DNA from: JADLGL01 sp963823045
GTDB taxonomy: Bacteria > Pseudomonadota > Alphaproteobacteria > Rhizobiales > Kaistiaceae
NCBI GenBank assembly: GCA_963823045.1
Contig: CAWGKA010000012.1
Span: forward strand, 1 to 64,000
Length of the DNA stretch: 64,000 nucleotides
Reading direction: 5' to 3'
The position numbers and the translations under genes are program-made. The notes under the pieces were generated by a model that did no database searches, was not told the origin of the DNA, and saw only the letters and a list, made by a program, of their open reading frames with translations. Below, piece after piece: positions 46,423-56,374 of the stretch (positions are counted from its first letter, which is position 1; the number at the start of each line of letters is the position of its first letter).

Positions 46423-49400
46423 ATGACCATCCCTTCCTCGCTGGGACGAGACGGCCAGAAGCCAGGCCGCGGCGTAACCGCCGTTCTGGGGCCCACCAAT
46501 ACCGGCAAGACGCATCTCGCCATCGAGCGCATGCTGGCCCATTCGTCCGGCGTCATCGGCCTGCCGCTGAGGCTGCTTGCGCGCGAGGTCTATAACCGCG
46601 TCGTCGAGCGCGTCGGGTCCGACGCCGTGGCGCTGATCACCGGCGAGGAGAAGATCGCTCCCGCCTCGGCCCGCTACCGGGTGTGCACCGTCGAGGCGCT
46701 GCCCGAGACGACCGACGCCTCGTTCCTGGCGATCGACGAAATTCAGATCGCCGCCGATCTCGAGCGCGGCCACGTCTTCACCGACCGCATCCTCAATATG
46801 CGCGGCCGCGACGAGACGTTGCTTCTCGGCGCGGCGACGATGCGGCCGGTGATCGAGAAACTGATCCCGGGCGTCGACATCGTCACCCGGCCGCGCATGT
46901 CGGTGCTGACCTATGCCGGCTCGAAGAAGATCACGCGCATGCCGCGGCGCTCGGCCGTCGTCGCGTTCTCCGCCGACGAGGTCTACGCCATCGGCGAGCT
47001 GATCCGCCGCCAGCGCGGCGGCGTCGCCGTGGTCCTCGGCGCCCTCAGCCCGCGCACGCGCAACGCCCAGGTCGAGCTCTATCAAAACGGCGATGTCGAC
47101 TTCATCGTCGCCACCGACGCCATCGGCATGGGCCTCAATCTCGACCTCGATCACGTCGCCTTCGCATCGGATCGCAAATTCGACGGCTATCAGTATCGCC
47201 GCCTGACGCCGGCAGAGTTCGCGCAGGTCGCCGGTCGCGCCGGCCGGCATATGCGCGACGGCACCTTCGGCGTCACCGGTCGCGTCGATCCGCTCGAGGA
47301 CGAACTGGTCGAGGCGCTGGAGAGCCATCGCTTCGACGTCGTGAAGACGGTGCAGTGGCGCAACGCCAAGCTCGATTTTTCCTCGCTCGCCGCGCTGCAT
47401 GACAGCCTCGAGCAGCCGCCGACCGATGATGGTCTGGTGCGCGCACCGCCGGCTGAGGACATTCGCGTCCTCGAGGCGGCGATGCGCAACGAAGAGACGG
47501 CGCGTCTCGCCGATCGCCGCGAACGCATCACGCTTCTCTGGGATGTCTGCCAACTGCCCGACTATCGCCGGATTGCCCCGGCAGAACACGCCGATCTGGT
47601 GCTGACCGTCTATGGTCAGCTGGTGCGGGATGGTGTCATCAATGAGGACTGGTTTGCCGGGCAGATCGCCTTTGCCGATCGCACCGACGGCGACATCGAT
47701 ACGCTGTCGAACCGCATCGCGCATATCCGTACCTGGAACTACGCTGCTAACCGTTCCAACTGGCTGGCCGATCAAACGCATTGGCAGGAGCGGACGCGGG
47801 CGATAGAGGATCGTTTGTCCGATGCGTTGCATGAAAGACTGACGCAGCGCTTCGTCGATCGGCGCACCAGCGTGCTGATGCGCCGTCTGAGAGAAAACGC
47901 GATGCTCGAAGCCGAAATTACCGATAGCGGCGAAGTCATCGTCGAGGGTCAGCATGTCGGCCAGCTCGACGGATTCCGCTTCGTTCCCGATCCCGGGGCC
48001 GGCGGTCCTGACGCCAAGGCGCTGCGCACAGCGGCGCAGAAGGCGCTTGCCGGCGAGATCAAGCGGCGCGCCGACGGCATCGCCGCGGCCGGCAACGAAC
48101 AGTTCATGCTCGCCGCCGATGGAGCGCTGCGCTGGCGGGGCATCGCGGTGGCGCGCTTGGTGAAGGGATCGGAGCCGCTGAAGCCGCGTCTTATTCTCCT
48201 CGCCGATGAAGGCCTGACCGGCCCCGATCAGGAGGCGGTGGCGGCGCGGCTCGACCTCTGGCTCGACCAGCACGGCCAGACGCTGCTGAAGCCGCTCTTC
48301 GATCTTCACGCCGCCGAGCATCTGCCGGCGGAAGCCCGCGGCCTCGCCTTCCGCCTTGCCGAGGCCTTCGGCGTGCTTGAGCGCAGGGAGGTTGCCGAGG
48401 AAGTGCGCGGGTTGGAACAGGACGTGCGGGCCGGGCTTCGTCAGCTTGGCGTCCGTTTCGGTGCCCACCACATCTACGTGCCGGCCCTATTGAAGCCCGG
48501 ACCGAGCGGCTTGCTGGCGATGCTGTGGGGGCTGCAGAATGATGGTCTCGACACGCCGGGCGTTGCCGAACTGCCGAGCCTTTCGGCGGCGGGGCGGACG
48601 ACGATCCCGGTCGATCACACCATCCCGAAGGAGCTCTATCGCGTCGTCGGCTATCGCCTGTGCGGCGAACGTGCCGTGCGCATCGACATTCTCGAACGGC
48701 TCGCCGATCTCATTCGCCCGCTGATCGCGTGGCGGCCGACGCCGGAGCAATCGGAGCCGCCGGAGGGCGTGGCGCCGCCCGGGCGGCTTCACCGTCACGG
48801 CGCAGATGACGTCGCTGCTCGGTGCCTCGGGCGAGGATTTCGCCTCTGTGCTGAAGTCGCTCGGCTACCGCGTCGAGCGGAAGCCGGCGCCGCCGAAGCC
48901 CACCGAACCGGCTGCCGAGGAAACGAAGCCTGCCGAAAGTGACGCGAAGCCCAACGGTGCTGAGATCGTTGCGGCGGAGCCGGACGCGGCTGAAGCGGTC
49001 GAAGCAACTGCCGCACAGGCCGAAGCCCCCGCTGAACCGGCGCCCGAGCCGCAGCCCGAACCGACCCAGCAGGACGAACTCGATGCGGCCTTGGCGGCGC
49101 TCGCCGGGGCCGAGGAGCCTGCACCGTCGCCGGCTTCCACCGATACCGATATGCCGGCCGCGGAGGTGGCCGAGGGCGCAGCTGAGGACAACGCCGAGAC
49201 GCCGGAAGTCAGCTCGGTGACGGAAGAGACGGCCGAAGCTGGGCCGGTCGAAGCGGACGGGCCGGAGGCGGAGGCTGTTGCCGCAGAAGCGCCCGCGGAG
49301 ACGGCCGAGGAAGAGCCGGCCTTCATCGAGATCTGGCGGCCGGGACGGCCCGAGCGCCGTCACAATGGACCGCGGCCGCAGCGGCGTTCCGATGCCAAGC

Positions 49401-49615
49401 CGGACGGCCATGGCGAGCAAAGGCGGCCGAAACCGCAGCGCCGCGGCCGGCCGCCGCAGCGCAACGATCGCTCGCGCGACGGCGACGCCCGCCCGGCGAA
49501 GGTTGCGCGGGATGCCCCGCGTAACGCGCCGCGGAAGGAGCGCAGCATCGATCCCGATTCGCCGTTCGCGGCGCTGGCCGCGCTCAAGGCCGACCTCGAG
49601 CGCAAGAGCGAATGA
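46423..49615 (+). CDS. SUV3-like DExH-box RNA/DNA helicase
   Basis: About 1064 residues. Walker A is AVLGPTNTGKTHLAIERMLA. The DExH-type box is FLAIDEIQIAADLERGHVF, and further helicase motifs are LLLGAATMRP, FIVATDAIGMGLNLDLDHVA and FAQVAGRAGRHMRDGTFGVT. These match SUV3/MgpS-like superfamily 2 helicases of alphaproteobacteria. A long C-terminal domain ends in an acidic, Ala/Pro/Glu-rich segment (residues about 820-960) and a final Arg-rich tail that could bind RNA. One shift near 48780 links the two long frames. The next gene overlaps it by 4 bases. A role in RNA turnover is a family-based inference. Confidence 0.9.
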
Positions 49616-50010
49616 GCGACGGGCAGCGGATCGACAAGTGGCTGTGGCATGCCCGCTTCGCCAAGACGCGGACGGCGGCGCAGAGCCTCGTTCGGTCCGG
49701 CGGCATCCGCATCAATCGGGACAAGAACGATAGCGCCAGCCGCATCGTCCATGTCGGCGATGTGCTCACCGTGGCCCAGCGGAGCGGTGTGCGCGTCGTC
49801 AAGATCGCCGGCTTTGCCGAGCGGCGCGGGCCGGCTTCCGATGCCCGCCTGCTCTACGAGGAGATTGCCGAGCCGTTACGGCCGGAGCGCGGCGGAGGGG
49901 CCGTCTCTGCGCTCGATGCACCGCCGAAGCCAAACAAGCGAGACCGGCGTTTGCGGCAACGGCTGAAACAATCGGGCGAAATGCCGGGGAAAGGTTTTTC
50001 GCCGATTTGA
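49612..50010 (+). CDS. S4-domain RNA-binding protein, HslR-like
   Basis: A 132-residue protein. The S4 RNA-binding fold is seen in RIDKWLWHARFAKTRTAAQS, LVRSGGIRINRDKNDSASRI and VHVGDVLTVAQRSGVRVVKI. The basic C-terminal tail (PNKRDRRLRQRLKQ) is normal for the Hsp15/HslR family, which rescues stalled 50S subunits carrying peptidyl-tRNA. The start overlaps the stop of the helicase gene. The frame is intact. Pairing with an RNA helicase fits a ribosome or RNA quality-control role. Confidence 0.9.
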   Translation: MSDGQRIDKWLWHARFAKTRTAAQSLVRSGGIRINRDKNDSASRIVHVGDVLTVAQRSGVRVVKIAGFAERRGPASDARLLYEEIAEPLRPERGGGAVSALDAPPKPNKRDRRLRQRLKQSGEMPGKGFSPI

Positions 50011-50113
50011 AGCTTTCGCGTCATTCGGCGATCTTGTCGATGAAAGGCTTAACCGTTAGGCAGTTTCGGAGCATTTCGGGCCGCTCCGGCCTCAAGGTGA
50101 GGGGAAGATTGAA

Positions 50114-50452
50114 TTGACGTATATTGTCAACGAAAACTGCATTCGCTGCAAATACATGGACTGTGTCGAGGTCTGCCCCGTGGACTGTTTCTACGAGGGC
50201 GAGAACATGCTCGTCATCCACCCGGATGAATGTATCGATTGCGGCGTGTGCGAGCCGGAATGCCCGGTGGATGCGATCAAGCCCGACACCGAGCCGGGCT
50301 CCGACAAATGGCTTGGGCTCAACGCCGAATATGCCGCGAAATGGCCGAATATCACGGCGAAGCGGAACCCGCCGGCCGATGCCAAGCAATATGAAGGCGT
50401 CCCTGACAAGCTGAACCAGTTCTTCTCGCCGGAGCCCGGCGAAGGCGACTGA
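50114..50452 (+). CDS. fdxA: 7Fe-8S ferredoxin
   Basis: A 112-residue ferredoxin. The two cluster motifs are CIRCKYMDCVEVCPVDCF and CIDCGVCEPECPVDAI; the irregular cysteine spacing in the first gives one [3Fe-4S] and one [4Fe-4S] cluster. The long C-terminal extension (GLNAEYAAKWPNITAKR) is typical of alphaproteobacterial FdxA. The start is a TTG at 50114 with GGGGAAG upstream; no ATG is available. It is part of the standard rhizobial order before carD. The frame is intact. Confidence 0.95.
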   Translation: MTYIVNENCIRCKYMDCVEVCPVDCFYEGENMLVIHPDECIDCGVCEPECPVDAIKPDTEPGSDKWLGLNAEYAAKWPNITAKRNPPADAKQYEGVPDKLNQFFSPEPGEGD

Positions 50453-50523
50453 TAGCGCCAGCTCGAAGGGCTGCAGCGCCGCTCCCCCGCCGGGGCGTGG
50501 CGGGCGCCCGTTCGGGCAACCCT

Positions 50524-50552
50524 TTGAAAGTCGCCTATTTTTGTGTTATATA
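50524..50552 (+). promoter_or_regulatory. Predicted sigma-70-type promoter for carD
   Basis: TTGAAA (50524-50529), a 17-base spacer and TATATA (50547-50552) make a near-ideal vegetative promoter. It lies in the 304-base gap between fdxA and carD. Transcription from it would give a leader of about 200 bases before the carD ATG. The rest of the gap shows no gene, only short inverted GC stretches near 50490-50520. Confidence 0.6.
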
Positions 50553-50756
50553 GGCATCAATCTGTCCTCCCACGTCCAGATTTGGGCATAGCGGCCGCGG
50601 CCCACCGTCATGCGGCAACAGGGGTGCCGTCCGTGCGGGTAACCGCCGGCCGGACGCTAGCTATCGCTCACACCGGCAAGCTGGACAGACTTGGCTCGCG
50701 ACGTCGCCATGGAAAGACGGTCGAGAGGTTCTGAAGCGTCCAGGAGCAAATTGCGT

Positions 50757-51326
50757 ATGGCTGCAGCAAAGAAGAGCGCCGCCCCGAAGCCTGAGTTCAA
50801 GGCGGGTGAGCACATCGTCTATCCGGCGCATGGCGTCGGCAAGATTGTCCGTCTCGAGAATCAGGAAGTCGCGGGCGCCAAGCTTGAGCTTTTTGTGGTG
50901 TCGTTCGAGAAGGACAAGATGACGTTGCGCGTCCCTGTCCCGAAGGCCAAGGCTGTCGGCATGCGCAAGCTCGCCGATACGACGACCGTCGACAGGTCGC
51001 TCGAGATCGTGCGCGGCCGCGCGCGCATCAAGCGGACGATGTGGAGCCGCCGCGCCCAGGAATATGAGGCCAAGATCAATTCCGGCGATCTCTTCTCGAT
51101 CGCGGAAGTGGTCCGTGACCTTTATCGTTCGGAGGCGCAGCCCGAGCAGTCCTACAGCGAGCGTCAGCTCTATGAGGCCGCCCTCGACCGCATGTCGCGC
51201 GAGATCGCGGCGGTGACCGGCCAGTCGGAGACCGAGGCTGTTCACCGCATCGAGCAGAACCTCGCCAAGAGCCCGCGGCGCGGCGCCAAGCCGGCTGCCG
51301 AGGCCGAGGATCAGGCCGCGGCCTAA
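50757..51326 (+). CDS. carD: CarD-family transcriptional regulator
   Basis: A 189-residue protein that binds the RNA polymerase beta subunit and stabilises open promoter complexes. The RNAP-interaction (Tudor-like) domain reads EFKAGEHIVYPAHGVGKIVR, ELFVVSFEKDKMTLRVPVPK and KAVGMRKLA. The helical DNA-binding part has IVRGRARIKRTMWSRRAQEY and SYSERQLYEAALDRM. The ATG at 50757 was chosen because AGGAG precedes it by 12 bases; an in-frame ATG at 50709 is less likely. A basic, Ala-rich tail closes the protein. The frame is intact. Confidence 0.95.
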   Translation: MAAAKKSAAPKPEFKAGEHIVYPAHGVGKIVRLENQEVAGAKLELFVVSFEKDKMTLRVPVPKAKAVGMRKLADTTTVDRSLEIVRGRARIKRTMWSRRAQEYEAKINSGDLFSIAEVVRDLYRSEAQPEQSYSERQLYEAALDRMSREIAAVTGQSETEAVHRIEQNLAKSPRRGAKPAAEAEDQAAA

Positions 51327-51331
51327 TACGC

Positions 51332-52753
51332 CTAGTCTGTGACGATCTTGATATGCGAGCCCGGTGCCAGAGCGGTTCCGGGCTCGATGCCGTTCAGGAT
51401 CATCAGCAACTGCATTGGCTGATCGACGCCGCGCATCTGCTGCGCCAGGCTCTCGATCGTGTCGCCGTTGCGCACAGTGACAATCTAAATCTGCAATGGC
51501 CGTAGATTGGCCACCTCCTGCGCGGTCAGCTGGCGGAAGCTGCCGGCGATGGCGGCCGCTTCCTGGTCGAACCGGCTCGTGTCGCTGTCGCTGGCGAAGA
51601 TGAAGCGATATGTGGCGTTGCCGACCGAAATGACGGTGATGCGGAAATACCAGCCCGCTGCGGTCGCCGAGGCCGAGGCCGCCGGCAGGCCGTTGATCGT
51701 CAGCGCCGTCACGCTCGACGTATCGAGGCCGTTGACCCAGCCTGAGCGCAGATAGTCCGTCAGGCTCTGATCGGGGCCCACGCCGACCGAGTCGAAGCGA
51801 AGCGCCGTGCCGCTGTCGGCGGTCGCCAGAACGGCCTCATGCGTGTTGTCGAGCGTGTAGTTGTCGGACACGGCGAAGGCGATGCCCAAGCCTGCGTGAT
51901 AGAAGGTGTGGCCGCGGATATAGCCCTGTTCGGCGTCGTCGCCGAACACCACGCCGTCGAGCCCGGCGAGATATTGGTCGCGGTCGGTCGCGCCGGTGTC
52001 GGGCGGCCCGTATTGCTGCGCCACTGCGATCGCAGCGTTGATCCGGTCCTGATTGCTCGGATGCGTGGCGAGGAAGTCGGGCTGCTGATCCTGACGGACG
52101 CCGATGGAGGCACGATAGGCCTGATACTGCGCCATTCGGGCGAGGAAGCGGGCGGCGGCATATGGGTCATAGCCGGCGCGTGCGAGGGTGCGGATACCGA
52201 TGGCGTCGGCATCCAGTTCCTGCTGGCGCGAGAAGGCGGCGAGCGATCCTTGGCTTGCCGTCACGGCGGCCTGTGCTGCGGCCGGATCCTGCACCGCCTC
52301 CGCCACCGTGTCGGCGAGGATCGCCTCGGCGAGGGCCTCGTTGCGGCGTTCCGTGGCGTGATCGGCGGTGATGTGCCCCATCTCATGGGCGATGACGGCG
52401 GCGATTTCCGAGGAGTCGTTGGCGAGGGTGATCAGACCGCGCGTGACATAGAGATAGCCGCCGGGAATGGCGAAAGCATTGATCGCGGAGGTGTTGAGGA
52501 TGGTGATGCTGTAGGGCTGATCCGGATTGTCCGAGGCGGCGATAAGCTTGCCGACAATGCGGGCGAGGGATCGTTCGAGCTGGTTGTTGCGATAGACGCC
52601 GCCATAGGCCTCGACGATGGCGCTGTGGGCGTCCGGGGCAGCGGTGTCGGCGGTGCCGGCCGGAGCTGCGGGCCCGGTGTCGAGCGACGGCGTGCAGGCG
52701 GCAAGCAGCAAAGCGGCGGCGAGAGCCAGCCAGCGATGCCCGCTTCTTCTCAT
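51332..52753 (-). CDS. M48 metalloprotease lipoprotein with LysM-like tail, in-frame amber codon
   Basis: The N-terminal lipoprotein signal (LALAAALLLAAC) precedes an M48 peptidase domain with zinc motif AAVIAHEMGHITADHATER and the third ligand region RQQELDADAIGIRTLARAGY. The frame reaches LRPLQI and a TAG at 51487-51485, giving 422 residues. The same frame then continues open for 50 codons with IVTVRNGDTIESLAQQM and PGSHIKIVTD, a LysM-like peptidoglycan-binding repeat normally fused in rhizobial homologues. A single C-to-T change of a CAG codon would explain the stop. The protease probably acts in periplasmic protein quality control. It is followed 10 bases upstream by the nuclease-like gene on the same strand. 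Confidence 0.85.
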
Positions 52754-52763
52754 CAATCTCGCC

Positions 52764-53612
52764 TCAGACGCCGCCATCGTCCTCGTCCAACACCTCGATC
52801 TGCTCGGCGTGATCAACCTCAATCCAGGGCCCGTTCCATTGCTGGAGCCAGCCGCGGATTCTGACACTCTTCCCGACAAGGCGGTCGAATGGTCCGCCTT
52901 CCAATTCGATAGTGGCCGCAGTAGCTGCTTCGATCGTCACAGTGAAGTCTATCGACCAATCATAGCCGAAATTCAGATAGACCGTGCGTTCCGTGCGACC
53001 AATCGAAACGATGCGGCCTTCTACCAGCTCGAAGCGGGGAAGGTCCCTGGTCAGGAGATCGGATCGATCGTCAACAGGCTGGCGTTCGGCCCATAGGCCA
53101 AGACCGGCCGTGCGGGCGTCTCGCTCATAGGCGAGGAGATCGCCGAGGCAGGCACGGTCCTCGGCGCTGCCGCCGACAATGCCGAAGCCGGCGCCGAGCA
53201 ATTCCGCTTGAACCCAGCCTTCCGGCGCGTCCGCGAGAAAGAGTTGCGCTACCGCACGCTCGTAGCGGTCCGTCTCGATGGTGCCGTAGCGGAGCGTCAC
53301 GGCCTTGCCCAGGGTCAGCGCCTCCAGGAAGGCGACGGCCTCGTTGGTCATCGCCTCGGTGCCCTCAAGCGGCATAATGCCGGCCAGGCGGACCACGAGG
53401 CCGTTGTCGAGGCGTAGGCTGACCGGATCGACGACTGCGGTGACGACGGCCGTCGGGCCCTCGCGAAGGGTGCAGCCGGCATCGGCGAAGACATGCTCTT
53501 CAGCCTTGGCCGCAACCATGCCGCAAAGAAGGGACAGGCTCGCGGCCAGCGAGAGGCGCAACGCGCCGCCACAAGCGCGCGACGCTTGGCTGCGTTCGAA
53601 AGCGTCGATCAT
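52764..53612 (-). CDS. Thermonuclease-like (SNase-fold) exported protein
   Basis: A 282-residue protein with a signal segment (LRLSLAASLSLLCGMVAAKA). The SNase-like fold is seen in AVVDPVSLRLDNGLVVRLAG, NEAVAFLEALTLGKAVTLRY, DRYERAVAQLFL and GWVQAELLGAGFGIVGG. The catalytic Arg-Glu-Arg set of true nucleases is only partly recognisable (RLAG and DRYER are present). A further C-terminal beta domain (YLNFGYDWSIDFTVTIEAAT) may be OB-like. The start was set at the methionine before the signal. It is likely co-transcribed with the M48 protease. The frame is intact. Confidence 0.78.
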   Translation of the reverse strand: MIDAFERSQASRACGGALRLSLAASLSLLCGMVAAKAEEHVFADAGCTLREGPTAVVTAVVDPVSLRLDNGLVVRLAGIMPLEGTEAMTNEAVAFLEALTLGKAVTLRYGTIETDRYERAVAQLFLADAPEGWVQAELLGAGFGIVGGSAEDRACLGDLLAYERDARTAGLGLWAERQPVDDRSDLLTRDLPRFELVEGRIVSIGRTERTVYLNFGYDWSIDFTVTIEAATAATIELEGGPFDRLVGKSVRIRGWLQQWNGPWIEVDHAEQIEVLDEDDGGV

Positions 53613-53648
53613 CCGGTTCCTAGCAAACGCAAACAAGGAGACAGTCCC

Positions 53649-53852
53649 ATGGCGATGCTGAAGGTCATCGAAGTTCTCGCCGAATCCGACAAGAGTTGGG
53701 AAGATGCGGCCCATGTCGCCATCGCCCATGCGTCGGAGACGGTGCGTCACATCAAATCGATCAATGTCGAGAACTTCCAGGCGACGGTCGATGAAAGCGG
53801 CAATATCTCGAAATATCGGATCAACGCCAAGATCGCCTTCACCCTCGAATAG
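53649..53852 (+). CDS. Dodecin family flavin-binding protein
   Basis: A 67-residue protein of normal dodecin length. MLKVIEVLAESDKSWEDAAH and the helix VAIAHASETVRHIKSINVEN are typical, followed by the strand GNISKYRINAKIAFTLE. Dodecins form hollow 12-mers that store flavin or CoA. AGGAGA lies just before the ATG. The frame is intact. It ends nine bases from the convergent kdsB. Confidence 0.93.
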   Translation: MAMLKVIEVLAESDKSWEDAAHVAIAHASETVRHIKSINVENFQATVDESGNISKYRINAKIAFTLE

Positions 53853-53861
53853 CGCTGGAAG

Positions 53862-54654
53862 TCAGGCAATCCCAAGCGCTGCGAGCTGCGCCTCGACCAT
53901 CGGCACGTCTTCGGGATTGTTGACTTCCCAGGCGACACGGTCGCGCGCGTCGACCTGGACGGTGCGGATGCGGTGGCCGATTTCGAGAAAGCGCAGCTGC
54001 TCGAGCGTTTCGGTCAGTTCCAGCGTCGTCGGTTTTGACGCGGCATAGGCGGCGAGTGCCGCCGGCCGATAGGCGTAGATGCCGACATGGTGGAAGAGCG
54101 GCTGCGACGTGTCGCCCTCGGCGCACGAAGGGGATAAGCTGCTTGGAGAAATAGAGGGCGTCGCCATTCTCACCAAAGACGGCGGCGGTCGGCCCCTTCT
54201 TGCCGGCGGCGAGGATGCGGCGGGTATCGGCGAGAAGGGCGCTGTCGAATGGCAGGACCGGCGTCGCAACTTCGATCGACCGGTCGGCCTCCATCGCCTC
54301 GACCAGCGCTTCGACGAACCAGGACGGGGTCAGCGGCGCATCGCCCTGCAGATTGACGATGATGCCGTGGTCCAGCGCCAAGGCCTCGGTTGCCTCGGCA
54401 ACGCGTTCGGTGCCGTTGCGGCAGGACGTTGACGTCATCACCGCCTCGGCGTCGTAGCGACGGGCTTCCTCGGCGATGCGCTCGTCGTCGGTGGCGACGA
54501 TGATGCGCGGATTGCCGGGCACGGTGCGGGCGGCGTCGATGCAGCGGGCGACGAGGCTCTTGGCGATGCCGGTGGCGCCGACCAGCGGGGCGAGCGGCTT
54601 GCCCGGAAAGCGGCTCGATTCGTGGCGGGCCGGAATGATGATTGCGACGTCCAT
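53862..54654 (-). CDS. kdsB: 3-deoxy-manno-octulosonate cytidylyltransferase (CMP-Kdo synthetase, frameshifted)
   Basis: About 264 residues, activating Kdo with CTP for lipopolysaccharide inner core. The N-terminal IIIPARHESSRFPGKPLAPL and RTVPGNPRIIVATDDERIAE are KdsB-specific, as are MTSTSCRNGTERVAEA, IVNLQGDAPLTPSWFVE and, after the shift near 54125, FHHVGIYAYRPAALAAY and ELTETLEQLRFLE. The start and end agree with the family. It is divergent from the Kdo precursor gene kdsD, with a 115-base gap that could hold both promoters. Confidence 0.95.
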
Positions 54655-54769
54655 CGTCGCCCTCTATGCCGGGGCGACCTCAGCACGGCAAGCATGCGTC
54701 GGCGGGCGGCGGACGAAATGCGGCAGACAGGCGCTTTTGCGCTATAGTGCCCGGCAAACGGGAGAAGAG

Positions 54770-55802
54770 ATGACGCGACATACCGATCCGGCCAAGGAGA
54801 TGACGGGGCAGAACGCCTCCGGCGATGCTCTCATCGCCTATGCCCGTTCGATCCTCGGTCGCGAGGTCGCCGGCCTGCAGCAGCTCGGCGATGCGCTGGA
54901 CGGCGGGCTCGAGCGTGCCTTGCAAATGATCGAAGCGCGCGTCATCAATGGCGAGGGGCGCCGCGGCCGGCTTGATCGTCACCGGCATCGGCAAGTCCGG
55001 CCTGATCGGCGCCAAGCTCGCCTCGACCTTCGCTTCGACCGGCACGCCGTCCTTCTATCTCCATGCCGCCGAAGCGGCGCATGGCGATCTCGGCATGATC
55101 GCCGAAGATGATCTCGTTCTGGCGATCTCGCGCTCGGGCGACAGCCGCGAACTCTTTGCCGTTTCCGATTATTGCCGCTCGGCGTCCATCCCGATGATCG
55201 CGATGACGGCGCGGCGCGACAGCCCGCTCGCCAAGGCGGCGACGATGGTGCTGACGCTGCCGGATGTCGAGGAGGTGTGCCCAAACAATCTCGCGCCGAC
55301 GACATCGGCGCTGGTCATGCTGGCTCTGGGCGACATCCTCGCCGTCCTGCTCATGGAGCGCCGCTCGTTCAAGGACGCGGACTTCGCGCAGTTCCATCCC
55401 GGCGGCAAGCTGGGGCGGCGCCTGTCGACGATACGCCGCTATGTCGACGAGTTCGGCGGCGAAGTGCCGTCGGTTCCGCCGGACATGATGCTGGGCGAGG
55501 TGATCGGTGCGGTTGCGCAGGGCCGCAAGGGATGCGTCGTCGTCCTCGAGCCGAAGACGTCGGCGTTGCTCGGCATCATCACCGAAGGCGATCTTCGCCG
55601 CGCCTATGACGTCGACATGTTCGGCAAGCGCGCCGTCGACATCATGACGAAGTCGCCGGTGACGGTCGATGCGAGCGACCTCATCCGCGATGCGGTGGAG
55701 CTGATGACGGCGCGGCGCATCGCCAATATCGTCGTCCTCGAGGAAGGCCGGGCGGTCGAGATCCTCGATACCAAGGATCTGATGCAGCGCGGCTATCTCT
55801 AG
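54770..55802 (+). CDS. kdsD: Arabinose-5-phosphate isomerase (SIS + CBS pair, frameshifted)
   Basis: About 344 residues. A SIS sugar-isomerase domain (VTGIGKSGLIGAKLASTFAS, LVLAISRSGDSRELFAVSDY, NNLAPTTSALVMLALGD) is followed by two CBS domains (GCVVVLEPKTSALLGIITEG and MTKSPVTVDASDLIRDAVEL). It converts ribulose-5-phosphate to arabinose-5-phosphate for Kdo synthesis. The GKSGLIG loop and the FHPGGKLGR motif are diagnostic of KdsD/KpsF. The start ATG at 54770 has GGGAGAAGAG upstream. One shift near 54955 separates the N-terminal 60 residues from the rest. CBS domains suggest regulation by adenine nucleotides. Confidence 0.94.
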
Positions 55803-55803
55803 G

Positions 55804-56240
55804 TCAGGCTGCGGTGGCGATCTCGCGCATATGCGCCACGGACTGCGCCACCATCTTCTCCAGAACGCCCATGTCCACATCAGCCAACTTGTTGATGTAG
55901 AGGCATGATTTGCCCGTCTTGGTGCTTGCCGAGCTTCTTCAGCAGCGGCCGAATATTGCTTGAAGCCGGGCATGATGTAGAGGACGAGATTGGCCTTGCG
56001 CGGCGCGAAGCCAACGAGGAACCAATCGCCTTCGCGGCCGCTGTCATAGGCGTAATGCGTCTTGCCAAAACCGATGATGGAATTGCCCCACATCTTCGGC
56101 ACTTCGCCGGTGATGCGCCGCATCATGGCGTTGATCGCCATCGCGTCCTCGCGCTTCCGATCGGGCTCGAGACAAGCGAGATAATAGGTGACCGACTGCT
56201 CGGTCGGCTTCGTCTTGTTCTCGGCCGTGGCCATGCGCAT
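55804..56240 (-). CDS. DUF1801-domain protein (frameshifted)
   Basis: About 145 residues. The N-terminal part is NKTKPTEQSVTYYLACLEPD and KREDAMAINAMMRRITGEVP. KMWGNSIIGFGKTHYAYDSG and WFLVGFAPRKANLVLYIMPG are the DUF1801/YdhG core. After shifts near 55925 and 55960 the frame ends LKKLGKHKTGKSCLYIN and VLEKMVAQSVAHMRE. The family is small and soluble and has no established reaction. It is convergent with kdsD, with stops two bases apart. Confidence 0.75.
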
Positions 56241-56374
56241 TCCTCCAGGAAAGTCGAATTTCTCAGAGGCCGCGGTGAGCTTAGCAGCAAATGCGGCCTG
56301 TGGAAGGCAGGGGCGATTGCCGGATGATTTCGCGCCGAGGACTGGCTAAACTCGGCGTGACGAGGAGAGTGGCC

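Noticed and set aside
46366..48471. Very long minus-strand open frame opposite the helicase
   Set aside because: It mirrors the GC-rich third codon positions of the helicase gene; its translation has no domain and is Arg/Gly/Ala-biased. The forward protein has all helicase motifs.
50490..50522. Terminator after fdxA
   Set aside because: Inverted GC stretches are short and no T-run follows.
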